A stretch of 64,000 nucleotides of DNA, from NCBI RefSeq assembly GCF_032362555.1, contig NC_083507.1:4529001-4593000 (forward strand), written 5' to 3'. A program made the position numbers and the translations under genes. This stretch comes from Amyelois transitella (lineage: Eukaryota; Arthropoda; Insecta; Lepidoptera; Pyralidae). A model generated the notes under the pieces. That model made no database searches. It was given only the letters and a program-made list of their open reading frames with translations, and was not told the DNA's origin. Numbering within the stretch: the stretch's first letter is position 1; every line of letters begins with the position of its first letter. Below are positions 46,701-57,631 of this stretch, one piece after another.

Positions 46701-49671
46701 ATGATGAATCTGATTTGAGGTAGGTATGCAAATATTGTATCTTACTGCACTTTGAATTGTGTTTAGTAAACCTTTTTCAGACTTAACAGTAATTTGTTTT
46801 TCTCATAACTAAATCGATCACTTTGAACTGTTTCTGTGGTTAATAAAATTTTTAACCGCCAATAATGTAATAACGATATGTGGCGTCATACGTGTGAAGT
46901 CACATATCGAGCAAATTTTCGTGTTTGCGCGTTTTTCTACGACACCGACACTTCTCATTCATTCAAGAAGTATTCAAAAATTAAAAAAAATTAATTTTGA
47001 TCAATAACACATACAACTTATATAAAATAACGCAATGACTTGCTAAGTAGATGACGCCAGGCTACAAAATTTAAAGGTTTTTTTTAATTATGAATGTAAA
47101 ACTATAAATCACTGAAAAAGGTTTTCCAATACTATTTACTTTCGAAAAAAAATCGAAAATAAATTAAATAAAAAAAAAGAAGCCCAAGCGTCAAGCATGT
47201 CTCATTTCCTTTGTTATAACATTTTCACAAATTTCTTTGTAAAAACATGCTTTTTAGCTCATTAACCACTTCGCCAATCACAAGTCAATTCATTTGCATA
47301 GGTATACACGTCATCAAATGTGGTTGAAATATGAGCTGTTAAAGTCTGTTTCTTTGCAGCAATGTACTTGCTAAGTCATTACCTGCAACTCTTCCATCAA
47401 ATTGCAGTGGTGAGTTTGGAGACTGGTCAGTACAAAGTGATTTAATTAATTATTCCAACCAACGGCGTACACCAGAGTCTTGCCGAATTAACCATCACGA
47501 AGAACGCCCAAATAGAATATGCACAAAATATAATTATGAAGAGGAAAGAAGAGAAGAAGCAAGGGTCCAAAACAGTAGGAAGCCATCCAAATCTTTTTTA
47601 TTTGTGCCTGCAGCTGCAGCCTTCGGTATTATAGCAACGTTGTTCAGTGGTTTACTCAGTGAATCACAATTATCAAACATAATTGTATATGATGAGTTTG
47701 AATATTACAACGATCTGAGTGATTTGGGCAGAAAATATAAGGTTACAGATGATACAATACTACAAGTGCAAACTGGTAACATTTTTTTTGTTTGAAAATA
47801 ATTAGATTTTGTTAGTAACTTTTTAGGCGTAAGAATGGGATCAAAGATTATGTAGGTAATCACTAAGTGGCAGGTTCTACTATGTTGTATCCGAATGAAG
47901 CATGACAACAACAAACTAAAGACAGAGTAACTACTTTGTAGTATGTTTGTATTGTTACCTAAATTATTGTATATTGTAAGTGCCGTGTGGTTCCCGGCAC
48001 CAATACAAAAAATAATGGGACCACTTCATCTCTTTCCGATTGATTTCGTAAAAGGCGACTAAAGGATAGGCTTACAAACTTGGGATTCTTTTTCTAGGCG
48101 ATGGGCTAGCAACCTGTCACTATTTGATTCTCAATAATAACATTAAGCCAAATAGCTGAACGTGGCCTATCAGTCGTTTCAGGGCTGTTGACTCTGTCTT
48201 CCCCGCAAGGGAAGACATGATTATATGTATGTATTTTTATTATCAGCAAATATACACAACAAACTCACTTTCGCCTTTATAAGTTGCGAGTGGAAGAGGC
48301 ATTCTTATTTATAGGAATCATTTTTGCAGGAATCTCAACAATTTATAAAAGACAAGATGCTGGTTCATTCGTTTTTGCATATAACAGCAATTCTGATAGA
48401 TTTGATCCAGATCAGTTCAACAAGTTTATGGACGACATAGCTTTAAGTACCGCACGATATTTACGTAAGTACCTCACTTACCATCCTATCATTGGTATAC
48501 ATTTGAAGAAAATATAGGTGATATGACTTTTCTGTTAAATAATAAATTGAAGGTAGTGATAATTTCAAATTAGAAAAATTATACCTAACGTTTTCTGATT
48601 GGCGCGGTTTTTGGTTGGCATAAATGTTTAGCAAATGTACAAGGAGAGAGTCAAGGCAAAGAAACCGTTGAGCGGAAAGGCCGAGACGAACGTGCCTTGA
48701 TCAAACGGGACATCCTAGCGAAACATCAGGTAAAGAGTGCCCGAAATTAACGAGCTTGTATGAAGAGAGTTATGAATGTGGACGGAGCGATAGAAGTGTA
48801 GGTACAGGGATCGTGGCAAATGGAAACATGCAGTCTCTGTCTACTCGGAACATAGGTATGATTTTACGTATGTATTGATATTTGAAACTAGCTTTGATTT
48901 GCAGCTTCACTCGTTTTAAATACAGGCCAAGTATGTAATAGGAGCCACGTGTTCCTACAGTTACCCATCACAGTAAAACAACCTTGTGTTATGAACGGCA
49001 ACTGCCCACGCAACTTTTTTGTATTAATCTGATATTCTATTTTCAGGTAATGATAGTGCATCCGTAGGTCACACAACCGTTAACAGTTTAGCTTTAAAAA
49101 TGGAGTCGCACAGTGAACTCATAAAAACGTACAAAGACGATGTGGACAGATCTGGAGTAATGTTGGTGAAAGAAATTGATACAGTGCCTTCCAAACTTGC
49201 CATGGCTTTTCATTACTATTGTGATGAATACAATCCGCTGGTTAGAAGAAGTGCTATATTTTTTACACTCAACATGGCGAAATGCTCTGATATGTCAGGT
49301 ACTTTTGATACTTACATAAATTTTCTTGGTTGTTACATCTTGAGGTTATAGCATTTATATATAACTCGGGTGTGATGTTGTGCTGTAAAAGCGAGAGCGG
49401 AAACGGCAGACTAAAATTTTGGAAAACAATATCTTAACTCAGGTTTATAAAATTAAAAATTTCTATACTTAGTTTAGGCTGGGCGTTGTCGCTCAGTAAC
49501 GGAAGAGTTTTATATGTATAGATTTCCTTTTACTTTTCAGATTCAAGGTCCATCTTTGCTCGAATAGAAAAATGTCTCAAGAAAAAATGGAATGGCGGTG
49601 TTCCCCAGGACAATATAGGGCCTCTTCTGACTAGAGTTGTGGCAAGTGTAATCGATGTCACTAATATTTAA
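43780..49671 (+). CDS. Torsin-1A-interacting protein (LAP1/LULL1) homolog
   Basis: Seven exons: 43780-43803, 44685-44875, 46600-46719, 47360-47775, 48330-48464, 49047-49298, 49541-49671. Phases close to 422 aa. The first 190 residues are a polar, Ser/Arg-rich nucleoplasmic or cytosolic region. One membrane segment (about 190-211, SFLFVPAAAAFGIIATLFSG) follows, and the rest should lie in the perinuclear/ER lumen. The luminal part has the LAP1-type core: VMLVKEIDTVPSKLAMAFHY followed by YCDEYNPLVRRSAIFFTLNM, comparable to the human segment around 'FHYYCD'. In the family this domain is an AAA-like fold without nucleotide binding that activates torsin ATPases. The tiny first exon (8 codons) is chosen because its phase and donor fit; an alternative first exon is possible. 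Introns hold hairpins, family A repeats and a LINE fragment. Confidence 0.82.
44285..44545 (+). repeat. Dispersed repeat ('gttgcgggcacagcta' type)
   Basis: Starts tattataaagctgaagagtt, contains ctcaggaactactggttcga, and ends gttgcgggcacagctaat, a widely dispersed lepidopteran repeat pattern. In intron 1 of the LAP1-like gene. Its end overlaps the first of two hairpins. Confidence 0.6.
44538..44585. repeat. Hairpin 1 of 2, 22-bp arms, loop TATG
   Basis: Arms 44538-44559 and 44564-44585 pair with a single mismatch; the loop is tatg. Confidence 0.9.
44590..44653. repeat. Hairpin 2 of 2, 30-bp arms, loop TATG
   Basis: Arms 44590-44619 and 44624-44653 pair with a single mismatch; the loop is again tatg. 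It ends about 30 bp before the exon 2 acceptor of the LAP1-like gene. Confidence 0.92.
45588..45872 (+). repeat. Family A repeat, full length
   Basis: Begins exactly at gtgccgtgtggttcccggca and ends in a TATG-type tail, followed by a partial repeat of the ctaccccacaagaga block. LAP1-like gene intron 2. Confidence 0.88.
46265..46310 (+). repeat. Family A repeat, tail fragment
   Basis: cccctccgggaaagaggcgtg followed by ttttatgtatgtatgtattt; only the tail remains. Confidence 0.5.
47980..48235 (+). repeat. Family A repeat, full length
   Basis: Head tgccgtgtggttcccggcac, body typical, tail attatatgtatgtat. LAP1-like gene intron 4. Confidence 0.88.
48620..48870 (+). mobile_element. LINE fragment, same family as 54420-54760
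   Basis: Contains gagttatgaatgtggacgga, gggatcgtggcaaatggaaa and cagtctctgtctac, the plus-strand version of the blocks at 54440-54530. LAP1-like gene intron 5. Confidence 0.65.
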
Positions 49672-50112
49672 TCTTTTTCTATTTTTTAGACTTACATGAA
49701 ATAACAGGTCTAATAATTTTTTAATGTTGCAGTATTCGAAATTATATTTATATACATTATTTAAGAATAATTTAAGTATTATGAAGGAATTAAATTATGT
49801 TATTACTACTTTACTTTCGTTTTGTGATATTGATACAGTACAATTTTCGGATATACATTTACGTACATACGTGAAAACTTAATTTTTCTACGCATTGTCC
49901 TTTGATCCCATCTGCAATTATAACACATTCGAATTCACGATTATACTACTTCATAAATATTTCAGGGTTGTGTGAATACACGGGGAACGTTTTCTCTGTA
50001 AACGTTATATAACTAAGATGAAAAGTTATCCCGACAAGTTTTCAAATTTGAACTGGATTTTAACAAAACAAACTCATTTCCAGTTTTAGCATATTTTGTA
50101 TGAAACATAATT
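49672..50112. other. Convergent 3' spacer
   Basis: 440 bp between the stop codons of two genes pointing at each other; AT-rich, no gene seen. It should hold both 3' untranslated regions. Confidence 0.6.
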
Positions 50113-51997
50113 TTAATCATATATGCTTGGTCCATTAATGTTTAAGTATCCTGTGCATATAAGCCATTTAGGACCACCGTAGACCCTGGCGAGCTTCGAC
50201 TGGTGGTTACATCTATGTGGTTTGATGTATCGTCTAGTTTCAGGACCCGTTACTAAACTCTTCATAATTTTCATATTTCGGTCGCTGAGCGTACCCTCTG
50301 CTAATTGACGCAATAGTGGCAAATATTCTGGCTTTGACAATTCCGCCGCAATACGAGATACCTGGAATAGTAACAAATAGAAACTTTGATTCATTACAAA
50401 AAAAAAGTTAATGTCAATTGAAAATTTATATCAAGCACTGCTTCAAAACTTTGAAACAGAGGTTAATGCGATTAAATAAACGTATTTAAGAATTTCTACT
50501 TTGTTTTGCCGAAATCAATGAAGACAAGCTTCACTCGTTTATTTTAGTTACATAAAATCTCAATAGATGGCGTTAGAACTCACTACGATTATTTTTTCGC
50601 ATGTAATTGTATAACAACCGGCAACTCTATTAATTTATAGATTTAGATAATTGTATTTTCCATTGGTTATGCGGGCAACAGCTATTCTGTAAAGTCGCCT
50701 ATGTTCTATTTATTTTTGAGATGCATTATAAAAACGTTGCAATTAAGTGTTTATTGTTACTGCAATGACCCATTCATCAACACTGATTAAATCTGATAAT
50801 AATTCGAATTTTGTGGCACTTCCCATTAAAAATAGAAAGGGGATACTGACTGCGCTGCGATTGTAAGATTCAAAACAAAAAAAGTTAAATATAAAGTATG
50901 AATATACTTACAACAAACTTTAGTTGGCCATCTGATAAGGGACTCGTTATCGGTCCCAGCAATAAAACACTACTGTTCGTTGCTAAACTATCAGGATCCA
51001 CTGATATAAGTTCATCACTAACATTACTTTTGATTTCATCATTTACAATCAAAAATATGTAGTCATTAGGCGCCGTTTCCGGTTCCCTGGACTTGAAATG
51101 ATATCTAGAAGGTTTTATAGGATTGCTTTTCTTACAGCATAAAGTTTTTAATTGTGATACGAGAACGTCAAAAAGCTGTCCCTTTTTGTCCATATCTTCG
51201 GTGCTTTGATCTACATTCAACGTTTGTGGGTAGTTATATAGGAAGTTGTTTAATTTTTGTAATGCATTGTAATTATGGTCATTATTACTCCCGACAGTGT
51301 CTACTGCCTTATGATCCAATTTAAAAAAAGCTCCTGGAGAGCCTTCTTTTTCAACATTTGAAACCTTGTTTCGGATTTTATACGACTTATTGTCTGACTG
51401 TAATTTTATTGGATTTATTTCAGATTTAAATTTGGTAGATTGTGTGCTATAAACTATTTTGGCAACATCATTTAAATCGTACTCTGCTTTACTGGGTTGA
51501 TTATTTAGCAATTTTATCAATTCATCATCTGACAATTTTGAAATGAGATATGCTACATCATCATCTGAAAAAAAAACTAACTAAACATGCAAAGAAGATA
51601 AGAATGATTGCTTAAGTATTAAGAACAACCCGGATAAAAGAGACTTATAGGTAAATAATCATGACCCCGATGGCCATATAACTATTCTGAGTTCAGGAAA
51701 GCATTTATATGGTCATTTAAATCATTAAAACGCGAAGCTCAAGACCGAGCGGGATGGCGACGCACTGTGGATGCCCTTTGCCCCAGCTAGGGGACATAGG
51801 ATCTTAAGTCAAATAAGTCAAGGTCTGCTAAATGTTCGAACCTTCATAGATGTAATCATACCTGGATCTTTAACAATTGTGTTTTTTGGCAAAGATTTTT
51901 CTTTGGGATAGTAGGATTTCGAGTATATTAAATCCGTTAAAACATTTTCAGCATTATTCTTGTCGAAAAAGAACGATCGTCTATTTAATGAAGACAT
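50113..51997 (-). CDS. Unrecognised protein, 3 exons (345 aa from the chosen ATG)
   Basis: Exons 51862-51997, 50912-51564 and 50113-50361 join in phase. I do not recognise the family. The middle part is polar and Asn/Ser/Lys-rich with repeated acidic-leucine blocks (DDDVAYLISKLSDDELIKLL). It is followed by LFDVLVSQLKTLCCKK and a segment, NDYIFLIVNDE, that looks like a buried strand. The last exon is Arg/Lys-rich and ends HRCNHQSKLARVYGGPKWLI-CTGYL, with two Cys suggesting a disulfide or metal site. The first exon shown begins after a good acceptor and stays open upstream of ATG 51997, so the true start may lie in an earlier exon. One candidate (about 53276-53389, MLHIECNCTTC) has a donor in the right phase but no other support. 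No repeats interrupt the gene. Function unknown. Confidence 0.65.
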
Positions 51998-52329
51998 AGA
52001 TAGTGTCCTTTGTGACTGAAACAAAATCAATACGTTGTAAATTATTAATAACGTTATTTTGTTTCTCAGCACATCCTTGTTATATAGATGGGTTTGAGGT
52101 AGAGACTACATATATCTTTCCACTTACATAAATTGCTTCTTTATCTCCCAATGATTAGTCATATTAGATTTAAAACTAATTATAGAGTCATTCAAACCAC
52201 AACTAGGCACTGAGCAGCTCATGTTTTATTTATCTGATATGATCACTTTCATCTAAAGGGGCTTCAGAAGGACTGGCCGTATACATATGACTTTTTCCTT
52301 ATCTTCTTTCTCCTACCCCCGTTGATTGA

Positions 52330-52425
52330 CACGCGCGACGCTGCTTTTATCGCTGTTTCGCTTTTTATTATGACGTAAAAAGGGACGGTCATAGTTGTCG
52401 CGAGATAAAAGCAGCGTCGCGCGTG
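52330..52425. repeat. Perfect 22-bp inverted repeat, GC-rich arms
   Basis: cacgcgcgacgctgcttttatc at 52330-52351 (given here without its last 2 bases it is still unique) is exactly reverse-complemented at 52404-52425, with a 52-nt loop. The arms are far more GC-rich than the surroundings. Confidence 0.93.
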
Positions 52426-53049
52426 CCATGACTACGGGCGCTGGCGTTAATCCTGATCCCACCTCACATCTCAGAGGAACCATTACTGCATGATACTGGG
52501 TAGAGTAATTCAGGTTTTTACACAAAGTGATTGCCGTCAGACCTCCGTAACCTTTGCAGGGAAACACATATTTGATCATGGTCAAGCTGCACTAGATGAA
52601 TGTGATTTAAGCCTGTTAAACAGCTTTTTACCACATCCATTGGAAAAAGATTAAGTGGTCCTGATATAAATCATAATATCTACATACCGAAAAAGCCACG
52701 TATATAATACAGTAAATAGAAGACCACCTTGCAACCATGACTGACGTTTTTAATATTAAATCTCGAATTCACAGATTTTAATTTCACGGGTGAATGCTCA
52801 CACAATTTCCCCAATCAAACCTAGTCTAATAGCTTTTTGCATGGTATCTTTTAGAATTAACAATGCAAGAAAGATCGTAAAATCTTTGTTTACAATCTCG
52901 CTTGATAAGATGTAGTTTAAATTCTTTTTTTCGTTTATTCTAACTGAATCATTCATTCTACGCTAAAGATTTCATCCAAATAAACGATCATATAACGCAT
53001 ACGGTTCTAATAAATCCATATCTAGCAATATGCCCGTACATATACCTAC

Positions 53050-53215
53050 CTACATACATATAATTACGTCTAGACACCTAGCGGGGTAGACAGAGTCAAC
53101 AGTCTTGAAAAGACTGATAGGCCTCGTTCAGCTGTTTGGCATAATGATAGAATTGAGATTGAAATAATGACAGATTGCTAGCCCATCGCCTAAAAGAAGT
53201 TTATAAGCCTACGGC
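53050..53215 (-). repeat. Family A repeat, 3' half
   Basis: Reverse copy with cctagcggggtagacagagt, ttgaaaagactgataggcc and tagcccatcgcctaaaag; head missing. Confidence 0.82.
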
Positions 53216-53563
53216 AAGATGGTGGGCAATTCCTTCATCTTGATGGGGTAACATGGAAACAATAACCTGTAGTACCTGCATATAAGAAACAATGTTAAAA
53301 TAAGAAAGAACGTATTTAGTAATAATTTGTAATTCAAAAGCAGTAATTGTTCCGTGACATGTTGTACAGTTGCATTCGATATGTAACATTCACACCGAAA
53401 CCATCATCGATAGACATAATCCATATAAAACCAGCACTTATTAACAGACAGAACAAACCAATTTGGATGCTGCCTCTCTTCCCGTATGGATAAAAAAGCG
53501 AGAAAATTTTAATAACCTGTAGTGTAGAAAGATAGATTAAAAAAAATCTTTACTGTACCATAA

Positions 53564-54095
53564 GGCTGCGTTTCCACCAGAGATGTGGGATGGAAATGTG
53601 TTGTGCGAGGTTGTCCAGGTGCTGTGAAAATGTGTGGCGGTTTCCACCAAAGCTTTGCGATGAAAATGTGTTTACGAGGATGTGTAGCGGAGCTGTGAAA
53701 ATGCGGATTATGTGTGGTGCGATGATGCATTGTGAAGCTGTGAAATGTGTCGACGAGGGTGCGGTGTAGTGGGAGTGGAATAACGCGAACGCCTCCCTGC
53801 CGCTGACGTTTCACTTTGCTGTCAGCGCTTGTAGTCGTACGCACTTCTACTTCCAACAAACTCCGTCTATGGACTGGCTGGTACAATATGCACAAACCTC
53901 GTAACACTTCCTTTTCAACACACATCCTTCGCACACATTCCTCGCTTGTTTTGTATGCGCAAAAATCTAGCTCCGCTTAGCCGTTTCCACCAAAGCTGTG
54001 CTGACCGACGTGAGGTAAATAAAACGATTCTATTGGTTCTTTACAAACACATCCCTCGCTATGCATCCTCCCACAACTCTGGTGGAAACGCAGCC
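53564..54095. mobile_element. 532-bp MITE with TAA target duplication (Harbinger-like)
   Basis: Inverted ends ggctgcgtttccaccagag (left) and ctctggtggaaacgcagcc (right) pair exactly. TAA flanks both sides (53561-53563 and 54096-54098). Internally, tttccacca(a/g)ag recurs at about 53571, 53640 and 53990, together with repeated gctgtgaaaatg blocks. No transposase is present, so it is non-autonomous. A minus-strand open frame inside it is not a gene. Confidence 0.87.
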
Positions 54096-54419
54096 TAAGA
54101 GTAAAACATACAAAACAGACAGAGATGGTACAAAGGCGGACTTATCGCTAATGCAATCTCTTCCAGTCAACCTTGAATGAAAGGAAATCAGTTGGTGATG
54201 TATGTTTCAAATTATCTTCTAAAACTTATTTCTTGTGTCCGTTTTCGAAAAAATAAGATAATTTACAAAAAAAAACGATTTTTTCTAAAGGAATGTATGA
54301 ATATTGTTCTCGGCGGGGATCAGATGAACATGATCTTAAAATGTGAATTTGCACGTCATTAATACTATGATGGTGTTTTTTTAATATAATCCGAAAAAAT
54401 ATCACTTGTAATCGGCATA

Positions 54420-54762
54420 CATAAAATCTTGCCTTTTTCCTGGAGGGGTAGGCAGAGACTACATCTTTCCACTTGCCACGATCTCTGCATTCTTCCTTCG
54501 CTTCATCCACATTCATAACTCTCTTCTTGCAAGCTTTGCCAGGACGCCCTTATTTGATCAAGATACGTTAGTCTAGGCCTTCCCACTCCGACTTTTCCCT
54601 CCACACTCTCCTTGTATATATGCTTAGTCAACCTGCCTTCACTCATCCTCTCGACATGACCAAACCATCTTAACATACCTTTTTCTATTCCTGTTAACTT
54701 CATCTTGTAATCTACACCGATACTAAATACTCGGAAGGCTAAAGGGCTTGTGTCCATAACAG
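54420..54762 (-). mobile_element. LINE fragment encoding a reverse transcriptase C-terminus
   Basis: Minus-strand frame 54503-54757 reads GMLRWFGHVERMSEGRLTKH, then GKVGVGRPRLTYLDQI and SWQSLQEESY, the usual C-terminal end of LINE proteins. The 3' flank (ggcagagactacatctttcc) recurs at 13795 and 48850. Truncated at both ends. Confidence 0.85.
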
Positions 54763-55035
54763 TAATAACTGCTAAACGAAACCATAATGAACCAAAAATT
54801 TACTGTCAATGTCATGTCCATGCATCAATTTTAGAATCACAACACAACAAAACATTAAATTTTTATACATCACTTCATTACAAAAGATTTTTATTGATTA
54901 ATTTTAATTAAACTTAAGTAGCTATTAACAATACATAAAGAAAATCAAGTACGACTGTTTGTTTGCTTATATCTAAAGTGACAGATTTTACGATAGACAA
55001 GACATTTCATTTACTTACACAAATTGAATAACAGC

Positions 55036-56047
55036 ATGAATATACCATTTCCAATATTAACTCCACGGTTAATAGACTCAAAATGGTTTAATGCAGATAG
55101 CCCGTGCGATGAAGAACAAGAACTGTCGGCGTTAGAACAAGAACATCAGCAATGGGTAGGTGTTGTGGCGTACTTCTTACAATATTTTAGTACTAGCTTT
55201 TGCACAAAGCTTCCCGTCTGTGGGAATTTCCATTAAAAGTTCTCTTCTATCTCTGTGCTAAATTTCGACAAAATCTGCTGTATTTATTGGTTTCTAACAA
55301 TAAAAAATCTTGTGACATTATCTGTAAATGGCAAACACCTTCTCTTGCCTCCTCACACTTTAAATAATTTAATAATATATTATAAAAATGACTCTTATTC
55401 AAGTTTTTGGTTGTAGCTAAATTCAATTGGGCAGCAGTATATGAAGCGTGCTCCACTTGGCAAAACTGACCCAGAACCAATGGAAGAAGAAGCAGACACT
55501 GACGAGGAGGAAGGTAAACATATGAGTGAAAATATATTTCTCATTGTGCCATAAATAAAAAGAGATGCATTAAGTTATTGCACCTGTTTGTTTAGGTTAA
55601 GGTCATAGTAAAAGGTCTATAACAGAATGTCCTGTATCCTGTACTATGATTTAAGATTGTAGAAACATTGGGTGGTTGATTCAGTAGGAATATCAGAAAA
55701 GTAACTTTTCAGGGCACATTTGTTATAATAGTAGTATTTCCAGATAGATAAATAATTTTTTTTTGGAAATGATATCCCTATCTCATCTCTGGTGTTCTCC
55801 CCCCTTCACCATAATGTTTTGGGGCCTGGAGTGCTTTTCTACATTTTTCTTCCATTTGTTTTCTTTTTAAGGAAATGATGAATCAGATGAATCGGAGGAA
55901 TCCCATGATGAGGATGAAGAAGAAGAGCTCAGGACTTCATATTCCCCTGCAAGAAATAACAATGAACTTGAACCTGACAGTTTAGATGATCTCAATGATG
56001 CACCTGACCCGGACTTGATTGCATCTGACCAGAGTGCTATGTATTAG
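55036..56047 (+). CDS. ANAPC15: Anaphase-promoting complex subunit 15
   Basis: Exons 55036-55155, 55417-55513 and 55872-56047 join in phase to 130 aa (human APC15 is 121). The N-terminus MNIPFPILTPRLIDSKWFN, then ADSPCDEEQELSALEQEHQQ and WLNSIGQQY, aligns with the human [20 protein letters not shown] / EE-EL---EQ-HQ-WL-SI pattern. After a short GK motif the protein is strongly acidic (EEEADTDEEE, DEDEEEEL) and ends LIASDQSAMY. APC15 promotes release of the mitotic checkpoint complex from the APC/C ubiquitin ligase; that role is taken from the family. The start at 55036 gives the family N-terminus; no upstream in-frame ATG was needed. Confidence 0.92.
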
Positions 56048-56462
56048 TTTCTTAAAAGTATTTAAAAAACAGACTGTGTAACGTGATACAGACTTAACTC
56101 TCACTGAAGATGTATTATTTTGATGAGTCATCCTAAATTGATATTAATTACCTATTTATTTATTTGGTCAATAGTTAAACTGAGTAAACTTTGCTTTGGA
56201 CTGTTGAGGGGTTATAGAAAAACATAACTTCTGGGATTTAGTCTGCATATTGTATATACATTTATATGGAAAATAAGAAGAACCACAAGTTTATGGAAGA
56301 GATCCCACTTAGGGATAAGCTCGACTTTGTACTGTACTACTGTTTTATATTTGTAATGTAATCCTTAAGTGAACTTACTTACTTTATTAATTTCTTTTAG
56401 GATTCTATTGAGTTGTATTATCATCCACATTCCGTAAATTGATAAACTTATAGAACTCACAT

Positions 56463-56500
56463 GTGAAATAATATGAAGCATTATCTTCATATTATTTCAC
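56463..56500. repeat. Perfect 16-bp hairpin
   Basis: gtgaaataatatgaag at 56463-56478 pairs exactly with 56485-56500 around a 6-nt loop. It may lie in the ANAPC15 3' untranslated region. Confidence 0.93.
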
Positions 56501-56799
56501 CGTCTTCATCTTAAAGTATTAAACACTCACTGAATATATCTATGTAAAGCCAAACAACTTAAGAGATTGGAAATTAGATATGTAGGTTCCTAATGTGGTC
56601 CATAATGCACTAAGATAGAATATCTCAAAATACCCACAAACTTGAATTATGTAACAAAATTTTTTTTTCTTGCGGGTGGAATTTTGGGTATAGTCTTGTT
56701 CTATTATTTGCTGTTAGTCATCAATATGTTTTATTATAAAGCCCTACTACAAAATTATAAATGCTTAAGTAACTCTGTCTATTACGCTTTCACCCCTAA

Positions 56800-57148
56800 T
56801 TCAAAATTTTTGTTCATTATTATAAGATACTTCATAGTCAAAACTTTTGGTTTTACAACATTGGTTGACGTCAAATAAATTACTTATAAACTAAGTTTAC
56901 TGCTGCGTCCAAGGCGTCCTTGTAGAAGTGGTAACAAACAGCACTGCAGCATTTTCTTCAACAATGTCAACTTCACAAATATCCAAACTTAGATAGAATG
57001 TGGACGAGAGAATACATTGTTCAGATTAATATATTGATATGAGTTTTAATAATAAATATATATTTATATATTTTTTATGGATTGCCAGTTTTAAATAGAT
57101 TTATATACAGAGTGTACTGAATTTTGATTTAGGTTCAAATCAAACTAC
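56800..57148 (+). repeat. Second copy of the repeat nested in the hAT element
   Basis: Shares ggttgacgtcaaataaatta, aactaagtttactgc, gcactgcagcattttcttca and tttatggattgcca with 6349-6743. Similarity starts at attcaaaattttt and ends at caaactac; whether the copy extends further left is not clear. Confidence 0.8.
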
Positions 57149-57328
57149 AATTCATTACAAGGTTCCTGTGCCAAGCTCAAGCCAGATGTTTGAAACAATT
57201 GTGATGAAATTTGTTACAGCGATAGAGTTTACCCTGAGGAAGAATAAAGGCTACTTTTTATTGCATGAAAAGAAACCATGAATAAGCAGTCGCAGGCATA
57301 AACTAGTTTATCATTCATTCATTCATTT

Positions 57329-57563
57329 AGTCACATCGATATCCCTTGCAGGGTAGACAGAGCCAACAGTCTTGAAGAAACTGATAGGCCACATTCAGCT
57401 GTTTGGCTTAACAATAGAACTGAGATTCAAATAGTGGCAGGTTGCCTAAAATAAGCATCCCAAGTTATCATAAGCAAGTAAAGTTTATATAAACTTATCC
57501 GTTTGTTGCCTTTTACGAGTGGTCCTATTCTTTTTTATATTAGTGCCATGAACCACACGGCAC
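57329..57563 (-). repeat. Family A repeat
   Basis: Reverse copy with tatcccttgcagggtagaca, cattcagctgtttggcttaa and a nearly complete head (ccatgaaccacacggcac). It lies just downstream of the Tag gene. Confidence 0.85.
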
Positions 57564-57631
57564 GCCATTAGCTAGTCTGTTATATTTATGAAAAAATATT
57601 AAGAAAATTTGAAAAAAATAAAATTTATTAA

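Larger units (their letters stand above)
52016..55035. other. Spacer between the unknown gene and ANAPC15
   Basis: Holds a 22-bp-arm hairpin, a family A repeat, a MITE and a LINE fragment, listed separately. The remainder is AT-rich without a convincing gene; minus-strand open frames here lie mostly within these elements. Confidence 0.55.
56048..57631. other. 3' spacer of ANAPC15 and Tag gene with repeats
   Basis: Between two convergent genes. Contains a 16-bp-arm hairpin, a second copy of the repeat nested in the hAT element, and a family A repeat ending about 70 bp from the Tag stop codon. No gene recognised. Confidence 0.6.

Noticed and set aside
48240-48329. Earlier acceptor for LAP1-like exon 5 at 48247
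   Set aside because: Using it leads to a stop within the exon; the acceptor at 48330 keeps phase and family-like sequence.
52313-52585. 90-aa minus-strand open frame as a 5' exon of the unknown gene
   Set aside because: It spans the 22-bp inverted repeat and has no suitable donor in phase.
53509-53934. 141-aa minus-strand open frame
   Set aside because: Lies mostly within the 532-bp MITE and reflects its repeats.
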